From Parachlorella kessleri (Eukaryota; Chlorophyta; Trebouxiophyceae; Chlorellales; Chlorellaceae): DNA of 64,000 bases. The position numbers were made by a program, and so were the translations under genes. The stretch is from contig BBXU01000317.1 in NCBI GenBank assembly GCA_001598975.1, positions 1 through 64,000 of the forward strand, given 5' to 3'. The notes below the pieces were generated by a model. It worked only from the letters and a program-made list of their open reading frames with translations. It searched no databases and was not told the origin of the DNA. Of the stretch, positions 1 to 11,153 are shown piece by piece. Every line of letters begins with the position of its first letter. Position 1 is the first letter of the stretch.

Positions 1-629
1 CCTACCCCCCCCCCCCCCCCCGTCACTGCTGGGCTCTTAAGTTGCTCCTCGGCCGGGTGTCAGACCCAAACTCCCTAGCCTGTATGTCTACGTCAGGTGT
101 CTTACCATCAGACTCTCGGAGTAGCTCTTTGGCTTCTGCCAGCTGCCGCAGCGTGTCGTTGTATCGGTGGTAAGCAGTGACCGCCTCCTCAATCTCAGAT
201 GCAGCCCTTGCTACCTTCTGGAACTCATTGTTGTTGGCAGCAAGCTCGGGGTCAGCCATGCGCGCCTGCATTCGCAATGTAAACTTAGCGACTCAGTCTG
301 ACTAGTGGTTGCAATGTCACAAATGGCGAAAGACACACCATCCTAAACAATGCCATTGGAACTGGTCTAAAGCGCTCACACCCTTTAGCTAAGGTCCTAG
401 AGGACTGGCAAAACGCAATCCTGGGTAAGCGCCTTGCCTGCAGCTCCTTGTAGGTCTCGGCCACGTCTTCCAGCTTCTTCAGCACATACTGATCCTGCAC
501 AACTCACTGAATGCAGCCTTTGGTCAAGAAGCTGCACGTGTTACTAACAAGACCGGCCGCAGGCGCGCCAGTCCGGCCAAACAGACCAACTGATGAGGCC
601 AGGGCCAGAGCTCTCACCGCCGCTGCCAT
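1..629 (-). CDS. Peptide chain release factor 1, organellar (5' part, runs off window)
   Basis: Ends translation at UAA/UAG in an organelle; this is the N-terminal part of the RF1/PrfA family. Three exons are visible on the minus strand: 629..549 (27 codons, Ala/Leu-rich, possible transit peptide), 494..438 and 265..106. They join in phase. The conserved start of RF1 is readable as YVLKKLEDVAETYKELQ followed by ADPELAANNNEFQKVARAAS, the coiled-coil helix of domain 1. The intron between exons 2 and 3 has a GC donor (CAG|GCAAGG). Exon 3 ends at a good GTAAG donor, and the rest of the gene, including the GGQ loop, lies left of the window. The first exon and ATG at 629 are inferred only from phase and composition; the two later exons are secure. 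Chloroplast versus mitochondrial targeting cannot be decided here. Confidence 0.8.
6..21. repeat. Poly-C run (C16)
   Basis: An uninterrupted run of 16 C lies just downstream of the third RF1 exon, inside the next intron. It is a simple homopolymer and a likely source of length variation or assembly error. No function is evident. Confidence 0.9.
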
Positions 630-1652
630 CACCCTGCACCCTGTCCTACGGCTTCTGCATGGCTGATGGGGCACAAATGGTCGGAACTGTGCCGTGCGTG
701 GCTTAGACTCGTGCAGGGCCCACCGCCATGAACGCCGGAGAGCTGGAGAGCCCAGCATTCTCCTGGAGACGGCACACCTATACTGCTTGCAATATAAAAG
801 CTGGCAAACAGTTTCTTAAGATTCACAGCTGTGTCATGACGCCCAGGGCTGCAGTCAGCAGAGACAACGCCAGGTGTCTAGCATGCAAAACATCGATGAT
901 ATGCTTGATGTTCCAAACAGCCGCATCTATGGCTTGACTAGAAGCGATCAATGTCTCCCGCGCGGGGAGCAGCAGGCCAAGCAGGGGTGCAGGCGCCCTC
1001 TGCAGAGTCTGCCCAGACCTTTCGCTACCATGTCGTTAAGAGACGTAAGGAAGAACGATGTGCAAAAGTGATGATGGGCCGTCTTGTTAACAAACTTGAC
1101 TGTCCCCGGTGCAGTAACATGTTAGCAAAGGCTAACGGAACCATGCAACTAATTGCAGAGTGGGCTAGCTGCAGCTGGCCAATGTAGCTATAGGTAAGTC
1201 CCGACCTGCTTCAGACTGTTTTTCTGATACAAGAGCTGGGCGCCAAAGTGGTGCAACAAGGGACAAGCTGAGCGCACTGCAAACCGTCAAGGGAGGTGGT
1301 GGGGAGCAAGTGAGGAAGCATTCCTTGGTATCATGGCTTGAATGTGCTCGGATGGGTGGAATCTGGTATGAAATAACCCGGGAGTGCGGCGATAGGTTGC
1401 ACCTCACATCAACAGCTCTACCCAAAAGTAGAGCCCTCCTCCAGGCTCCACACACAACCTTGGTGGTGTAGCAATACCTTGCTCTTGGTTACACGACAGC
1501 ACACCCGCCCACAAATGACAGCACACCTGCTGCTGTATGTTACCGCTGCGTGCAAGGCAAGAGCCGCACGCTGGCTGACAGGCACAGAGTGAACGTCCAC
1601 CAAGGGACGCAGTTAGGGATTCGTCTGTGCTTGTAGTGCATCTGCTGGGCAC
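630..1652. other. Intergenic, no gene recognised
   Basis: Between the RF1 start and the RPS15A stop I see only short overlapping ORFs with no family resemblance. The left part must hold the RF1 promoter and the right part the RPS15A 3' UTR. Confidence 0.6.
1489..1493 (-). terminator. Candidate TGTAA polyadenylation signal of RPS15A
   Basis: TGTAA is the usual green-algal poly(A) signal. It occurs on the minus strand about 160 bases past the RPS15A stop. The motif is short, so the position is only a candidate. Confidence 0.45.
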
Positions 1653-3848
1653 TCAGTAGAAGAAGCCGAGCACCTTGCCCCCAATCTTCTTACGCCTGGC
1701 CTCCTCGTGGTCCATGATGCCCTGGGAGGTGGTCAGAATGAAGTAGCCAAACTGCACACAGCACAGCACGCCGTGCAGAGCCCTCAGTGGCAGCCTTTGA
1801 GAGCGGCGGGAGGAGCGTGGGGGATGTGTGCAGTACCACTTGGGAAGGACAGCATGGCATGGGTAAAGCAAACGTACAGGGGACAGGGGAAGAGGACAAG
1901 ATAGAGAAGTGTGTGGAGGGGAGGCGTGTCGCATGCTGGGTAGTTCCTACGAGGTAAGTGCGCCGACGGCGCTCCCCAAGGAGATGGAATCAGCAGTCGA
2001 GGCGCGCCGGGAGGCATGGATCCCCCGCCCCACCCAGCCCCACCAAACCCCCCTACAAGAGGGGGGACAGCGGGGAGGGCGGGCGGGGGGCCTACAACCG
2101 GCGTCCAGTCTCTCTGTGGCGTTCCCATCGGGCTTTGTACCAACAAGGCCCCCTCGCAAGGAGGGGGCGCGGCACCCCGGATCAGGGGGCGTGGTGCGCG
2201 GCGACACGCACACACGCCCCGCCACGTGTTTGCTGCTACTAATTGCTTGAGGTTGTTCATTGGTGTTAGGGTTTCACAACCCCTTCCCTACACACGGCAC
2301 GGCTCCCTTCCCGCGCCGGATATGGAACTGCAAGACTAGATACAGCGGAACCCTAAAAGCCGGGGAACTGATGCATGTCACACTGGGTCGCTATGGGGCA
2401 TGGCTAAACCCTTGTTCCCCAGGGGGAGATAAGCAAGGCATGTCACACACCTGGCGAGAGGGCAGCAGGCGACCAATCCAGTCCTCAATCTCAACAGCAG
2501 AGATATCGTAGCGAGGAGAGATCACGCCGCACTTGTTCAGCCTGCATGGAAGCACCACAACTCTGTGGGTACTCAAAAGACAAACCACCGAGGAAAGAGG
2601 CCAACCCAAGGGAGGACCACACTCACAAGCAGTCATCCATAGGCACTGTAGTGTGCAGCGCACGGCCCCGACAATACACCGGCGAAGTTACACCGCCCAC
2701 TGCAAACATCTTCTAACCGCAGGTACTGTCTTGACTGTTTCCACTGTGACCCACCTGCCGTTGAGCTCCACCACGATCTTGCCAGAGCGGTGGTTGTCCA
2801 CAAACTCAAACTCACCAATGTAGCCTGCAGCAACAACACAAACGACCACAGTTAATCCGTGACACTGGGAGGGAGTCCACGAATCATTCAGTCAACCGTT
2901 GTGAGAGATACAAGGCTGCAAGGGCTGCTTGAAGCCCCGCGCATGGTTGGCGCCCATGCCACTGCATATGTCAGCAAAGCGCTGCTGGGCACCAGGCAGC
3001 TGCTTTACTGCCTATGATGGCATGTTCAGCAGAAAAGACTCCTCAGGAGGGCTCACCATGCTTCATCATGACCTGGAGGAACTTGATGACCACCTTGGAG
3101 GATGGGCGAAGCAGCACCTGTAGCCATGACAGACCATGACGAAATGTGGTGAGAGCCAAGGTAGGGGACGCCTGCCTGCCCAACTCGCCCCAGAGGGCAA
3201 GTCGTATGTCAGGGGATGCCTAGACAGTGCAGTCTCACCCAACCTAGCCAAACCCCAACCATAGACAAGACATACATATGGGAATAGAAGGTGAAGGGCA
3301 CTAGAAACAACTGGTAACCGATGGACCCCTTTTCTATTTTAACCCATCTGCCTTCACCCCTGCCCCTCGCCACCCCCCTCCCCCCTGCCCTCGAGCTCAC
3401 TTGTGAGCACAAGTGAGCAATGGGTCTGTGCAGTCACAAGCGGCAAGACGCCCTGCCAGCCACTTGGCTTAGGGCAAACAACCACCAACCTGCTTCTTTC
3501 CGCGCTTCTCAGCATTGTAGAGAGTCTCTGCCGCAAGACAAGCAACAAGACCAGGTCAGTACTAAGGCAAATTCGCTTTGACCATGCTCAAGGCACGGTC
3601 ACCCCCGACCCACGCAAGGTGGGTGGGGTAGCGCTATGCCAAGGGAAACAAGCATCTTATATACTTACTCAGGGCATCGCCCAGCACCGAAATCCTGCAG
3701 CAGACCAAGCACTTCGGTCAGGTCATCCTGACTGGTAAGGTGGCCAGCACTGCATACATATCAGTCTGAGCCAAGCATTGATGTGAAGGCAGCAGCAGGA
3801 ATAATGCCATGTCATACAACGTTAGGTGAATGCCACTCACCGCACCAT
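1653..3848 (-). CDS. RPS15A: 40S ribosomal protein S15a (uS8), cytosolic
   Basis: Structural protein of the small cytosolic ribosomal subunit, bound to 18S rRNA. Seven minus-strand exons join in phase to exactly 130 aa, the normal eukaryotic length: 3848..3841, 3694..3669, 3527..3490, 3117..3057, 2824..2755, 2541..2451 and 1751..1653. Recognisable pieces are [52 protein letters not shown] and the C-terminal [20 protein letters not shown]. The first coding exon is only 8 bases (ATG GTG CG) and the second 26. The last intron (1752-2450) is long and very GC-rich. The gene starts 258 bases from a divergent gene, suggesting a shared promoter. No residue expected of the family is missing, so this looks functional. 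Confidence 0.96.
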
Positions 3849-4106
3849 CCTGCCGAGCTTGCTGCTACCAGCGCAAGATGGGTGGCACCGATGGAAAAGG
3901 GAGGGACTTGGCCCAGTTGGGGCTGTTAGCCAGTGCCGGGCGGCCCACTCCCGCCAGAGTGCGTACTGCCGCAGTACTACCGGAGTCTTGCAAGTGGGTC
4001 ACCCGAATCTACAGCTTTCCGAGCTTGCTATCTCACTAATACATTGCTCCAGAGCCAAGTGAAGGCATCAGCTTTTCGATACACTGAGTACAAAGACCAT
4101 CTCGCC
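3849..4106. promoter_or_regulatory. Divergent promoter region between RPS15A and the hypothetical gene at 4107
   Basis: A 258-base stretch separates two outward-facing start codons, so it must contain both promoters and 5' UTRs. No TATA box or other specific element was recognised. Confidence 0.5.
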
Positions 4107-5092
4107 ATGTCGGACAATGACTGGGACGGGGAGGAGGGCCAGGACGAGGACGTGCCACAGGATGAAGGGTTCGTCGATGTGGCATCCGTGACACTCTCTG
4201 AACGCGGAGTGAGGGTGGCACTGGTCAGGCTGCACACCATTGTCAGGGCCCCATCGGTCAAGCTCGAGGCCCAAGCCACCTGTCTATCCTAGGTGTGTTG
4301 AGCTGCCATGCTTAAGACAGCTGAAAGGCGGGGCTAGCACGCTGACTTTGCTCCTGGAGCTGTGTTGGCAAGCTGAAGCCCGGCTAAAGGCTTTGTCCAA
4401 GGGCCTTGCCGCCCTGCTTTGTCATCCTGGGGGACCAACTCGTATCACCCTTGGGTATCCAGTTTGGCATAGCTATGGGCTGTCAGGACCGACTTCAAGC
4501 GTGCGCTATTAGCTTGCCCTGGGTGTTTCAGCTGTAGCTGGCACCTGGTCAACTGTCCAGTGACTCTCCCAGCCCACCTGCAGCGATCTGGTCGGTTCGG
4601 GCCAATCTTACTGCAGTGAGGTTGACCTGCTGTGCAACACAACGCCTGGCAGGGTTGAGGAGCAGGCTGAGGTTTCCCAGGAGGTAGACGATTGGGAGGC
4701 CGAGGACGCCAGGGAGGAAGACAACCCAGAACTTTGCGGCTATACTGAGGAGGACGTAGACACCTTACACTGATATGTAGGTGTTGGGATCTTAAAGAAG
4801 CCGCTCTACTCTGTGTATGTGTTAGGGATACAGTTGTGCAGGGAGGTGCACCCTGTGTTCCATACGGACTAGTTTTATGTGCAAGCATGAGCGCTGGGGT
4901 GGGAGAGGTACCATTGTATCATATTCCTCCTACCTCACCTGGCAAACAGTGTTTTGCGATGCTGTGTGAGAGGTTTTCTTACCCTACTCATACCCTGTGG
5001 CGTTGCTCCTGGAGGGAATTGCCCCTTGGGAGACAGATGATGCCGAGGCACTGCTGGATGGCCTGGCAAGTCACCCGCTTGCCGACGATAAG
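4107..5092 (+). CDS. Acidic hypothetical protein, exon structure uncertain
   Basis: I do not recognise this gene. An ATG at 4107 opens a strongly acidic stretch (MSDNDWDGEEGQDEDV) that continues to a possible GTGAGG donor near 4207. Two later stretches on the same strand have coding character. One at about 4617-4773 is again acidic (EVDDWEAEDAREEDNP) and ends in TGA. One at about 4990-5092 reads VALLLEGIAPWETDDAEALL and ends in TGA. I could not join the three into one unambiguous frame, so two alternative 3' ends or two genes are possible. The shared acidic, Trp-containing composition suggests at least the first two belong together. Divergent from RPS15A. Confidence 0.45.
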
Positions 5093-6311
5093 TGAACTGC
5101 AAGGAGCTCAGCTGGCAAACCCAACAAACCCCCACAGAGGCGACCAACTAGCATGCTGGACCTGGCCTGGTGGAGTGTGGCCTAACATTTGAGCGGGAGT
5201 AGGGGTGGCCGAGGGATTAGGGTGAGTGATGGAGCCTCAGACGATGCCCCAATCCCAGGGGTTTGCAGGACATCTTTGTTGTTGGCAATAAGGAGTAGGT
5301 GTGCTAGGGCGCCATGCTAGGAGCTTTGGTGTGCTGCCCGGCATTTGCTCCACTAGCAAGGGTCCCCTCATGAAGCAGCGCTCAAGTGTGGCCGACTGCC
5401 GCGCGAACACTTCCGGTACGCGTGGCGGTTTGAGCACAAGCATTTGCTAGTAGCATAGTGTCATTGATAGCTGAACGACTACCAAAAGCATTTATTAGGC
5501 CATGATCATGTCTGTTGATACCAAGCATGTCTTCACAGACAGGCCGGTCCATGTACGTGTGTGTATTTGTATGTGCCCTGACAGGTGGTCTGTAGGACAG
5601 TCTAAGAATTGTCCGTGGTGGCCAGTCCGTTCCAAGCGAGGGATGGCCACAAATGTTTTCACCGCAGTACTGCTATTGGACTAGATACACATATTTATGG
5701 GATTAGTCTTAGGTGTTGGCAGTCTGTCATGCGTGAAGGTAATGCACTGCTGGGCTATTCCTGGGCTGGTGCCTCCTGTCTAGACTGGAGTACCCCTTAT
5801 AAATGTAACAAGCGACTATCTACAGTTGGCATCCTGGACCAGTGTTCCCCACATTAGCAGCGCCATGTGTGCATACCTGCCATGCGCTTGTCAGCAGGTT
5901 GTACATGGCATGAAAGCTGCTGTCAGGGCGCAACAGAACCTGACTCCCCACAGCTAGTCTTACACCAGCGACACTAAGCCGCGACCATCAGAAACGAATT
6001 GTGACACAATGGCTTCCAACTTATGGGTCTGGCGTTCAATGACACGGCACCCAGGCAGACCTTCAGTCACAACTGATAGACAACAAAGCCCAGAGCATGC
6101 CTTGCATCCAGCCCTGCCAGATGACAGATGAAAATCAATTGTGTTTGCGCTACATACCACAAATTAAAACGCCAGGGAGCAAGGCACTTATAGAATCTGG
6201 ACTTGCTGTGCCGCGCACAGGGAGCCCGGCCATATGCTCATCTCCTGCATGCCCTATAACCATGCTACCGGCTATAGACCGCCGCTACCCTCGCTGAAGG
6301 CATGGTCAGCA
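5093..6311. other. Intergenic, nothing recognised
   Basis: Only short unsupported ORFs on both strands. A TGCATCCAGCCCTG stretch near 6100 resembles the end of the dispersed repeat found elsewhere in the window. Confidence 0.5.
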
Positions 6312-6918
6312 CTAGGCCCCTATATACCTTCTCAGCCGGTACGTCAGCTCAAACCGGTCCCCATCTGTGGGCGCGCCGTAAAACTGAAGGAGCTTCAGCA
6401 GCTGGGGCACCGGCAGTGTGCCCAGGTCTGCACGGAGAACCAGTGTCCTGGCGGTGATGAGGTTCTGTCTGATTGAGAAGGGAATACGTCGCGCCTAATG
6501 TGCACCATACCATATTTGCTGCCAACTGCAAGCTACGACTTGCTGCCCTCCCTGTCAGCAGCTCACCACTGAGAGTTGCTGGGAAAGCCTTAGGCAGCAG
6601 GCCAGAGTCCTGATGGGGCACCGGGTGCAGTTGGTCGTTGCCGTGACACAGCGAGTTGTGGTGGAGCGCCAGCCTCAAGTCCATAGAAGTGCGGCTCAAG
6701 AGAAGCTCAATTTTCTGCTCCAAGGCGTTCTGCTGCTCCTGCTGCTGCTGCTGCACCTGCGGAAGGGCTTCCTCCCTTTGCTGCATCTGCGCCGTGATGG
6801 CGCTCAGCTGCTCCTGCATGGCGGTTTGCTGCTCCTGTATGGCATTCAGCTCGTGGTGCAGGGGTGCTAGCGCCTGCTGCACCGCGTTCTCGATGAGCTG
6901 CTGTATCACGGCTTCCAT
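6312..6918 (-). CDS. Coiled-coil hypothetical protein
   Basis: I cannot assign a function. From the ATG at 6918 the protein begins MEAVIQQLIENAVQQAL and runs into about 70 residues of Gln/Glu-rich heptad-like sequence (QQREEALPQVQQQQQEQQNA), a probable coiled coil. It continues with DLRLALHHNSLCHGNDQL and PKAFPATLS to a GTGAGC donor. A second coding stretch on the same strand (about 6485-6312, stop TAG at 6312) reads LITARTLVLRADLGTLPVP and QLLKLLQFYGAPTDGD. It ends near a weak donor GTATAT or in the stop. The two pieces do not join in phase with the obvious splice sites, so a small exon may be missing. Such coiled-coil/short C-terminal domain proteins may form a lineage-specific family. Confidence 0.5.
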
Positions 6919-8030
6919 ATTGTACAGATCTCCGAAAGGTTCTTCTGTTGCGCCGGTGCCAGTACGACACGCCCCTGCAAATAGATTGACAACAAATGCT
7001 TGGCTCTTCCGGTGCCCTCTTGACGTACTTGGGGGGCGCGGTACCGCAGCGCGCTTAGCAGTCACTGATGGTCATATTGCGCCCAGGCCTGGGCGCCAGA
7101 GCCTTGGCAGCGTTGAAAAACGCTGTTGCAGGTCGCTACCCGCTATTAGAACCTAGTTTTATCTTCGTTGCACCATCCCATGCATGTCGCAAAAGTGTCT
7201 CGGGACCTCGTCACTAGAAGTTGGCAAGATTGACCTATAGGCAAACCTAAGCTGGCATGCTTGGTAGCTGATAGTGGAAGAGTAAAGCACGGCTTGGGAC
7301 CTGTCAGGGTGGGCACAAAAGATGCCGGCGGAAGGCTTGTACCCAAAGCTTGTGTGAGGGGTAAGGTTGCAGGTTTTGTTTGAGGTGATGTAAGAAAGTG
7401 GCAAATTTACCGTGGTCATGTCCTGGTCGTGTTCTGGGGTTCACGGCAATTAGATAGTCTGGTCTTGTCTATTTAAGATACCGTCAAACAGCCATGCTGC
7501 TGCACAAAGTCCAGTCAGCCGCCTTCGACGGTACTCGATGGCAAGGTATGCACGTAGCAACCAGTGGCTGTGAATGGTCAGGGGCGACTGCAAGGTATGT
7601 GTTTCGGCCTTGCATAGGTCCTAGGGCAGGCCCGCCAACAGTAGTGCTGCCAGAACCGCTGCGACTGGCGTTACTGCCTGACCATCACCATGTCATGGCC
7701 ACTGCTACCGCCTTGGCTCCTGTCGTCGCTGTGGTTGTCCCACTGGGCACTTCCAGCCGCCTTTACCATTGCTCTTGGTGCAGAACCTGCTTGCTTACAG
7801 GTTGCCACTATTGTACCAGCCACCAACTCACCCCATGAAGGGGGAACATCCCAGCTTGACAAGTGTGTGTTGATAGAAGAGCATATCTAGAGATAGGTGC
7901 AGGCAAACATTAAATATCATCAAAAACAGGCCGCATGAGCCATGGCATACAAGCTGCCAAACGGTGATGACTAGGCTGTCATGTACTGCCTTGATGTCGT
8001 ACCGCTGTGAATCCTATGTATCTTCCCCAC
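6919..8030. other. Intergenic, no reliable gene
   Basis: A 114-codon plus-strand ORF at 7494-7838 is open but shows no family signature and no supporting splice structure, so I do not call it. Nothing else was recognised. Confidence 0.45.
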
Positions 8031-10597
8031 ATGGCCACATTCAGCCGCACCATGGGGCCGTACGAAGCTCTCATCGCAGCTGCTAACGAGGTGCACTCGT
8101 TGCTGGATGGAGGGTGTACCCAAGAAGGAAACAAGGCACTGGATGAGGCCTTGGAGAGCTGCTGGAGTCCATAGGCGCCCTTTCTACTGCCAAAGTGCTA
8201 CCAACCAGGGACAGCTGTCTGGTCGAGGTTCAGGCAAGTTGCCAGGCAGCAGAGGCACTGTGCCGCCTGCAGCCGAAGGTGTGCGGCCTGCAAGAGCCTG
8301 AGAGCGCCCAGGCAGCAGCCGCGCAGCTGCTGCCAGCGGCCCAGGCCTGCCTGGATGCTGCCATGGCAGCAGTTGCCACCCACAGCGCCGGTCTTGAGCT
8401 ACCGGCGACATGCGGCCTGCTCCCAGCGGCCATGCATGCTGCTGCTTCCGCTGCTAAAGTGTCTCACGCTCTCCAGACGCCCACCCTTGCCGCCCCGGCG
8501 TACCACAAGGACACTGGCGCAATCTGTCCTGTGCAGCAGCTGCTGCAATGCTGCGACCTGCTTGGAAGTGCAGCCAGACTACCGTGGGTGCTGTATCATG
8601 GGGGCAAGGAGCCTCCAAATTGGCCTAAGCCAGAGGGTGCTGAGAGGTGATGGGTGCAACACATATGCCCCTTATCCTCATGTTGTATAGAAAGGGGCAC
8701 TTCGCACGCAGTGTTGCAAAGGCTGCTTGGAACCCCTGCTGGGCGGCGGCCCGAGGTCGCAGCCGTCCTTCAGATGGGCCTTTCAATTCTGCTCCGGAGT
8801 GACTTGTGGCTCTGTGGCCCACAATTGTTCCTGTGCAGTTCCATTGATGGCCATGTCGCCACTGTTGTGCCAGCAGCAGTAGCGCTGCTGCAGCAGGCAC
8901 GCGCCGCAGCCGGTGCAGCCCGCAGCAAGCAGCAGGATGCTCTCCATGCACCAGGCCCCAGACCTGAAGGTCTGCTGAGTGGCGCGCTTGGCATGGCTGC
9001 TGGTGTCCTGCTACCATGCCATGGAAATAGCATCATAGGCGTCCGGCCATGGTAGAGGCAGCTGGAGGGGCAACACTGGTGCAGGGAGCCTTCCTGCTGA
9101 TACAGGTGGGGGCTGACAAGATAATTGCTGGAGTGTTTTTTGTAAGGGCGCCGCCTTGCATGCTGTGAGTGTGCTCCCTGGATGAGCATGAAGTTGGGAT
9201 TGGCTAGCATGAAGTTGAAGTGGCTAGAGACGCCGTGTCACAAAGGCATACCCATTTATGGTACCAGTGGCCTCCTTGTCTGCAGGCTAGCGTACAGGGC
9301 AAGGAGGGAGCAGAGACGGCAATGAGTTTCCTAGGGAAACTGGGCACCTGGTTGCATGGAAGCCCTGGTGCACTTGGCCAGGCCAGGTATGTTGCAGTCG
9401 GCAGGCCTGGAGCGCAGATATGCTGAAACTGCATTCCGATTTTGGTAGCGCCCTCCACTTATTTAGTAGCAGTTTTATGGACAGCTTCCGGAACACCCAA
9501 GGATAACTGTCGAAGCATTCAGCGTGTGTGTAGCAGGGGAAGGACGGTTGCTCCCCCATCCTAGCACCTTCAGTTAGGTTATACTTCTTTCATCAATGCA
9601 GGATATTCACACGCGTTGTGGCCACAGGGGCTTTCCATGACTTTGTGGACTGGCTGAACACTGGACTAGGCCAGGAGACTGCTGTTGGCACAAGCGTAAG
9701 TGAGCGTGCTTCAAGTGTTGAAAGTGCAGGACACGCTAGTAGGACACCAGCAGTACTGCCGCATTCCCAGCCCGGCTTTGCACCCTGCCATAGCAACCCT
9801 TGACAAGTACATGTGCTTCTGCCGAGCGGAGAGTGCACTCCTACACCCTACCATGAGCAGAGCCTACTTTGTGAGCTTCTGCCGTGCAAATAAGTTAGCT
9901 CGGGTGTCGCTAGCCCCGCTATAACACCCACCAGAATCAGCCCTGCACCCAGGGGCTTGATGTTTACTAGCTTGACCATCGCTTCTCATGTGCATGCCGA
10001 GCATGCTCTGCAGGCGTTTCACAATGCTGTGGCTGTCGCCTTTCACGAAATGCTGCACAGCGGGGCCAAGTTCCTTGCCAACTGGGTCGAGTACGAGGAG
10101 TCCTGCGGACTTGGCTTCATGAATGCCGCCCTGACGAGCGAGCTGGCAGGGTTGAGGGCCGAGCTGAGAACTGCCCGCCAAGCAACCTCAACCCTGGGTG
10201 TGGTGGACATGACAGACATAGCTACGGCGGGCTATTGGCAAAGCCTGCTACAGCCAGGGTGCCTGTTGGAGGTGCTTCATCGCTTGAGTGGGGTGCTTAT
10301 TAAGGCATGGGCTGCCAACCCACACCAGCTTGGGCACTCGCTGTCCGCAGCCCCCCGCCAGAAGAGCTGGCAGTGATGGTAGCTCGGGCCTGTGCAGAGC
10401 AGCGAGCCTGCGCCAACCCGCGCTGTGCCACTCTGCGTGGCGCTGGGGAGGGCCAGCTGGACACGCTGCGCTGTGCCCGCTGCAAGCACGCATTCTAGTG
10501 TGGGAGGGAGTGTCAGAGTGAGGACTGGCGGCAGCACAAGCTGGTGTGCAGGCTGCTGAGAGATGGGAAGCGGCAGGGGCCAGAAGAGTATATGTAG
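8031..10597 (+). pseudogene. MYND zinc-finger protein gene with three lesions
   Basis: The C-terminus is a MYND-type zinc finger, a protein-protein interaction module. It reads CANPRCATLRG, then CARCKHAF, then CGRECQSEDWRQHKLVC, giving the Cys/His ligands in the family order. Upstream are helical, Ala/Leu/Cys-rich segments (GALSTAKVLPTRDSCLVE, AAEALCRLQPKVCGL, GAFHDFVDWLNTGLGQE, AFHEMLHSGAKFLANW) typical of large algal MYND proteins. Three defects are visible. The frame shifts near 8153 between KALDEAL and ELLESIGAL, and one extra base would repair it. It shifts again at the C6 run 10351-10356 before PPEELAVMVARAC, where one extra C would repair it. The codon at 10496-10498 is TAG where the MYND consensus has Tyr before CGREC. 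The combination suggests a pseudogene. Assembly errors in homopolymers could explain the shifts but not the TAG. Internal exon borders were not resolved. Confidence 0.6.
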
Positions 10598-11153
10598 CCA
10601 CCGGATGCACCAAGCAGGGCCGGAGCGTGGCTGCAAACCAAGTGCATCAGTCAGTACTGTCTGTAAAGGGTGTACAGTTGGTGGTAGCAGATTGCGTAAG
10701 TGCATGAGCCGGTATATCTGTCTTGTAGGGTAGGTTGTATCTTGGAGGAACAAACATTTCGTGAAACACATCAGCTTGCCAGTACTAGCCTTGTGCTGGC
10801 TGGCAGACCCAAATTTAAAACACCATGTTAACTTCCCTGCCCTTGATGACAAAAGCAGCAGGCACACAGCACGGGGTCACAACGGGTGTATGGCAGGGCT
10901 GCGCATATCAATCAGCCCCCTCCTGAACAGTTCTTCCAAAAAAGGCCTGAGCCGGATGGCCTTGGATAAGGATCCGAGCACAATCAAAGCCATCTGGCGA
11001 GCAATAGCTGAGGGATGGTAGACAGTAGCAGCAACTAGGGTCCCTGGGAAGCTCAAAAAGAGAACTTGGCATGGGCTGTGAACAAAGGCATGTAAAATAC
11101 AACCACGTGGCAAGGAGCTGCAGTTACCTACAAAACTGCGGGGGGGTCCCCCA
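10598..11153. other. Convergent intergenic region
   Basis: Lies between the ends of the plus-strand MYND gene and the minus-strand gene ending at 11154, so it is probably two 3' UTRs. No coding signal was seen. Confidence 0.5.

Noticed and set aside
2046..2069. CCCCCC...GGGGGG hairpin in the RPS15A intron, considered as a snoRNA or structured RNA
   Set aside because: No box C/D or H/ACA pair could be found around it; probably just GC-rich intron sequence.
2016..2250. Long overlapping ORFs on both strands in a GC-rich stretch
   Set aside because: They lie inside the last RPS15A intron; openness is explained by very high GC, and the translations are Pro/Gly/Arg low complexity.
6656..7156. Cys/Ser-rich 166-codon plus-strand ORF, considered as a second metallothionein-like gene
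   Set aside because: It is the reverse shadow of the Gln-rich coiled-coil exon (CTG/CAG codons read antisense).
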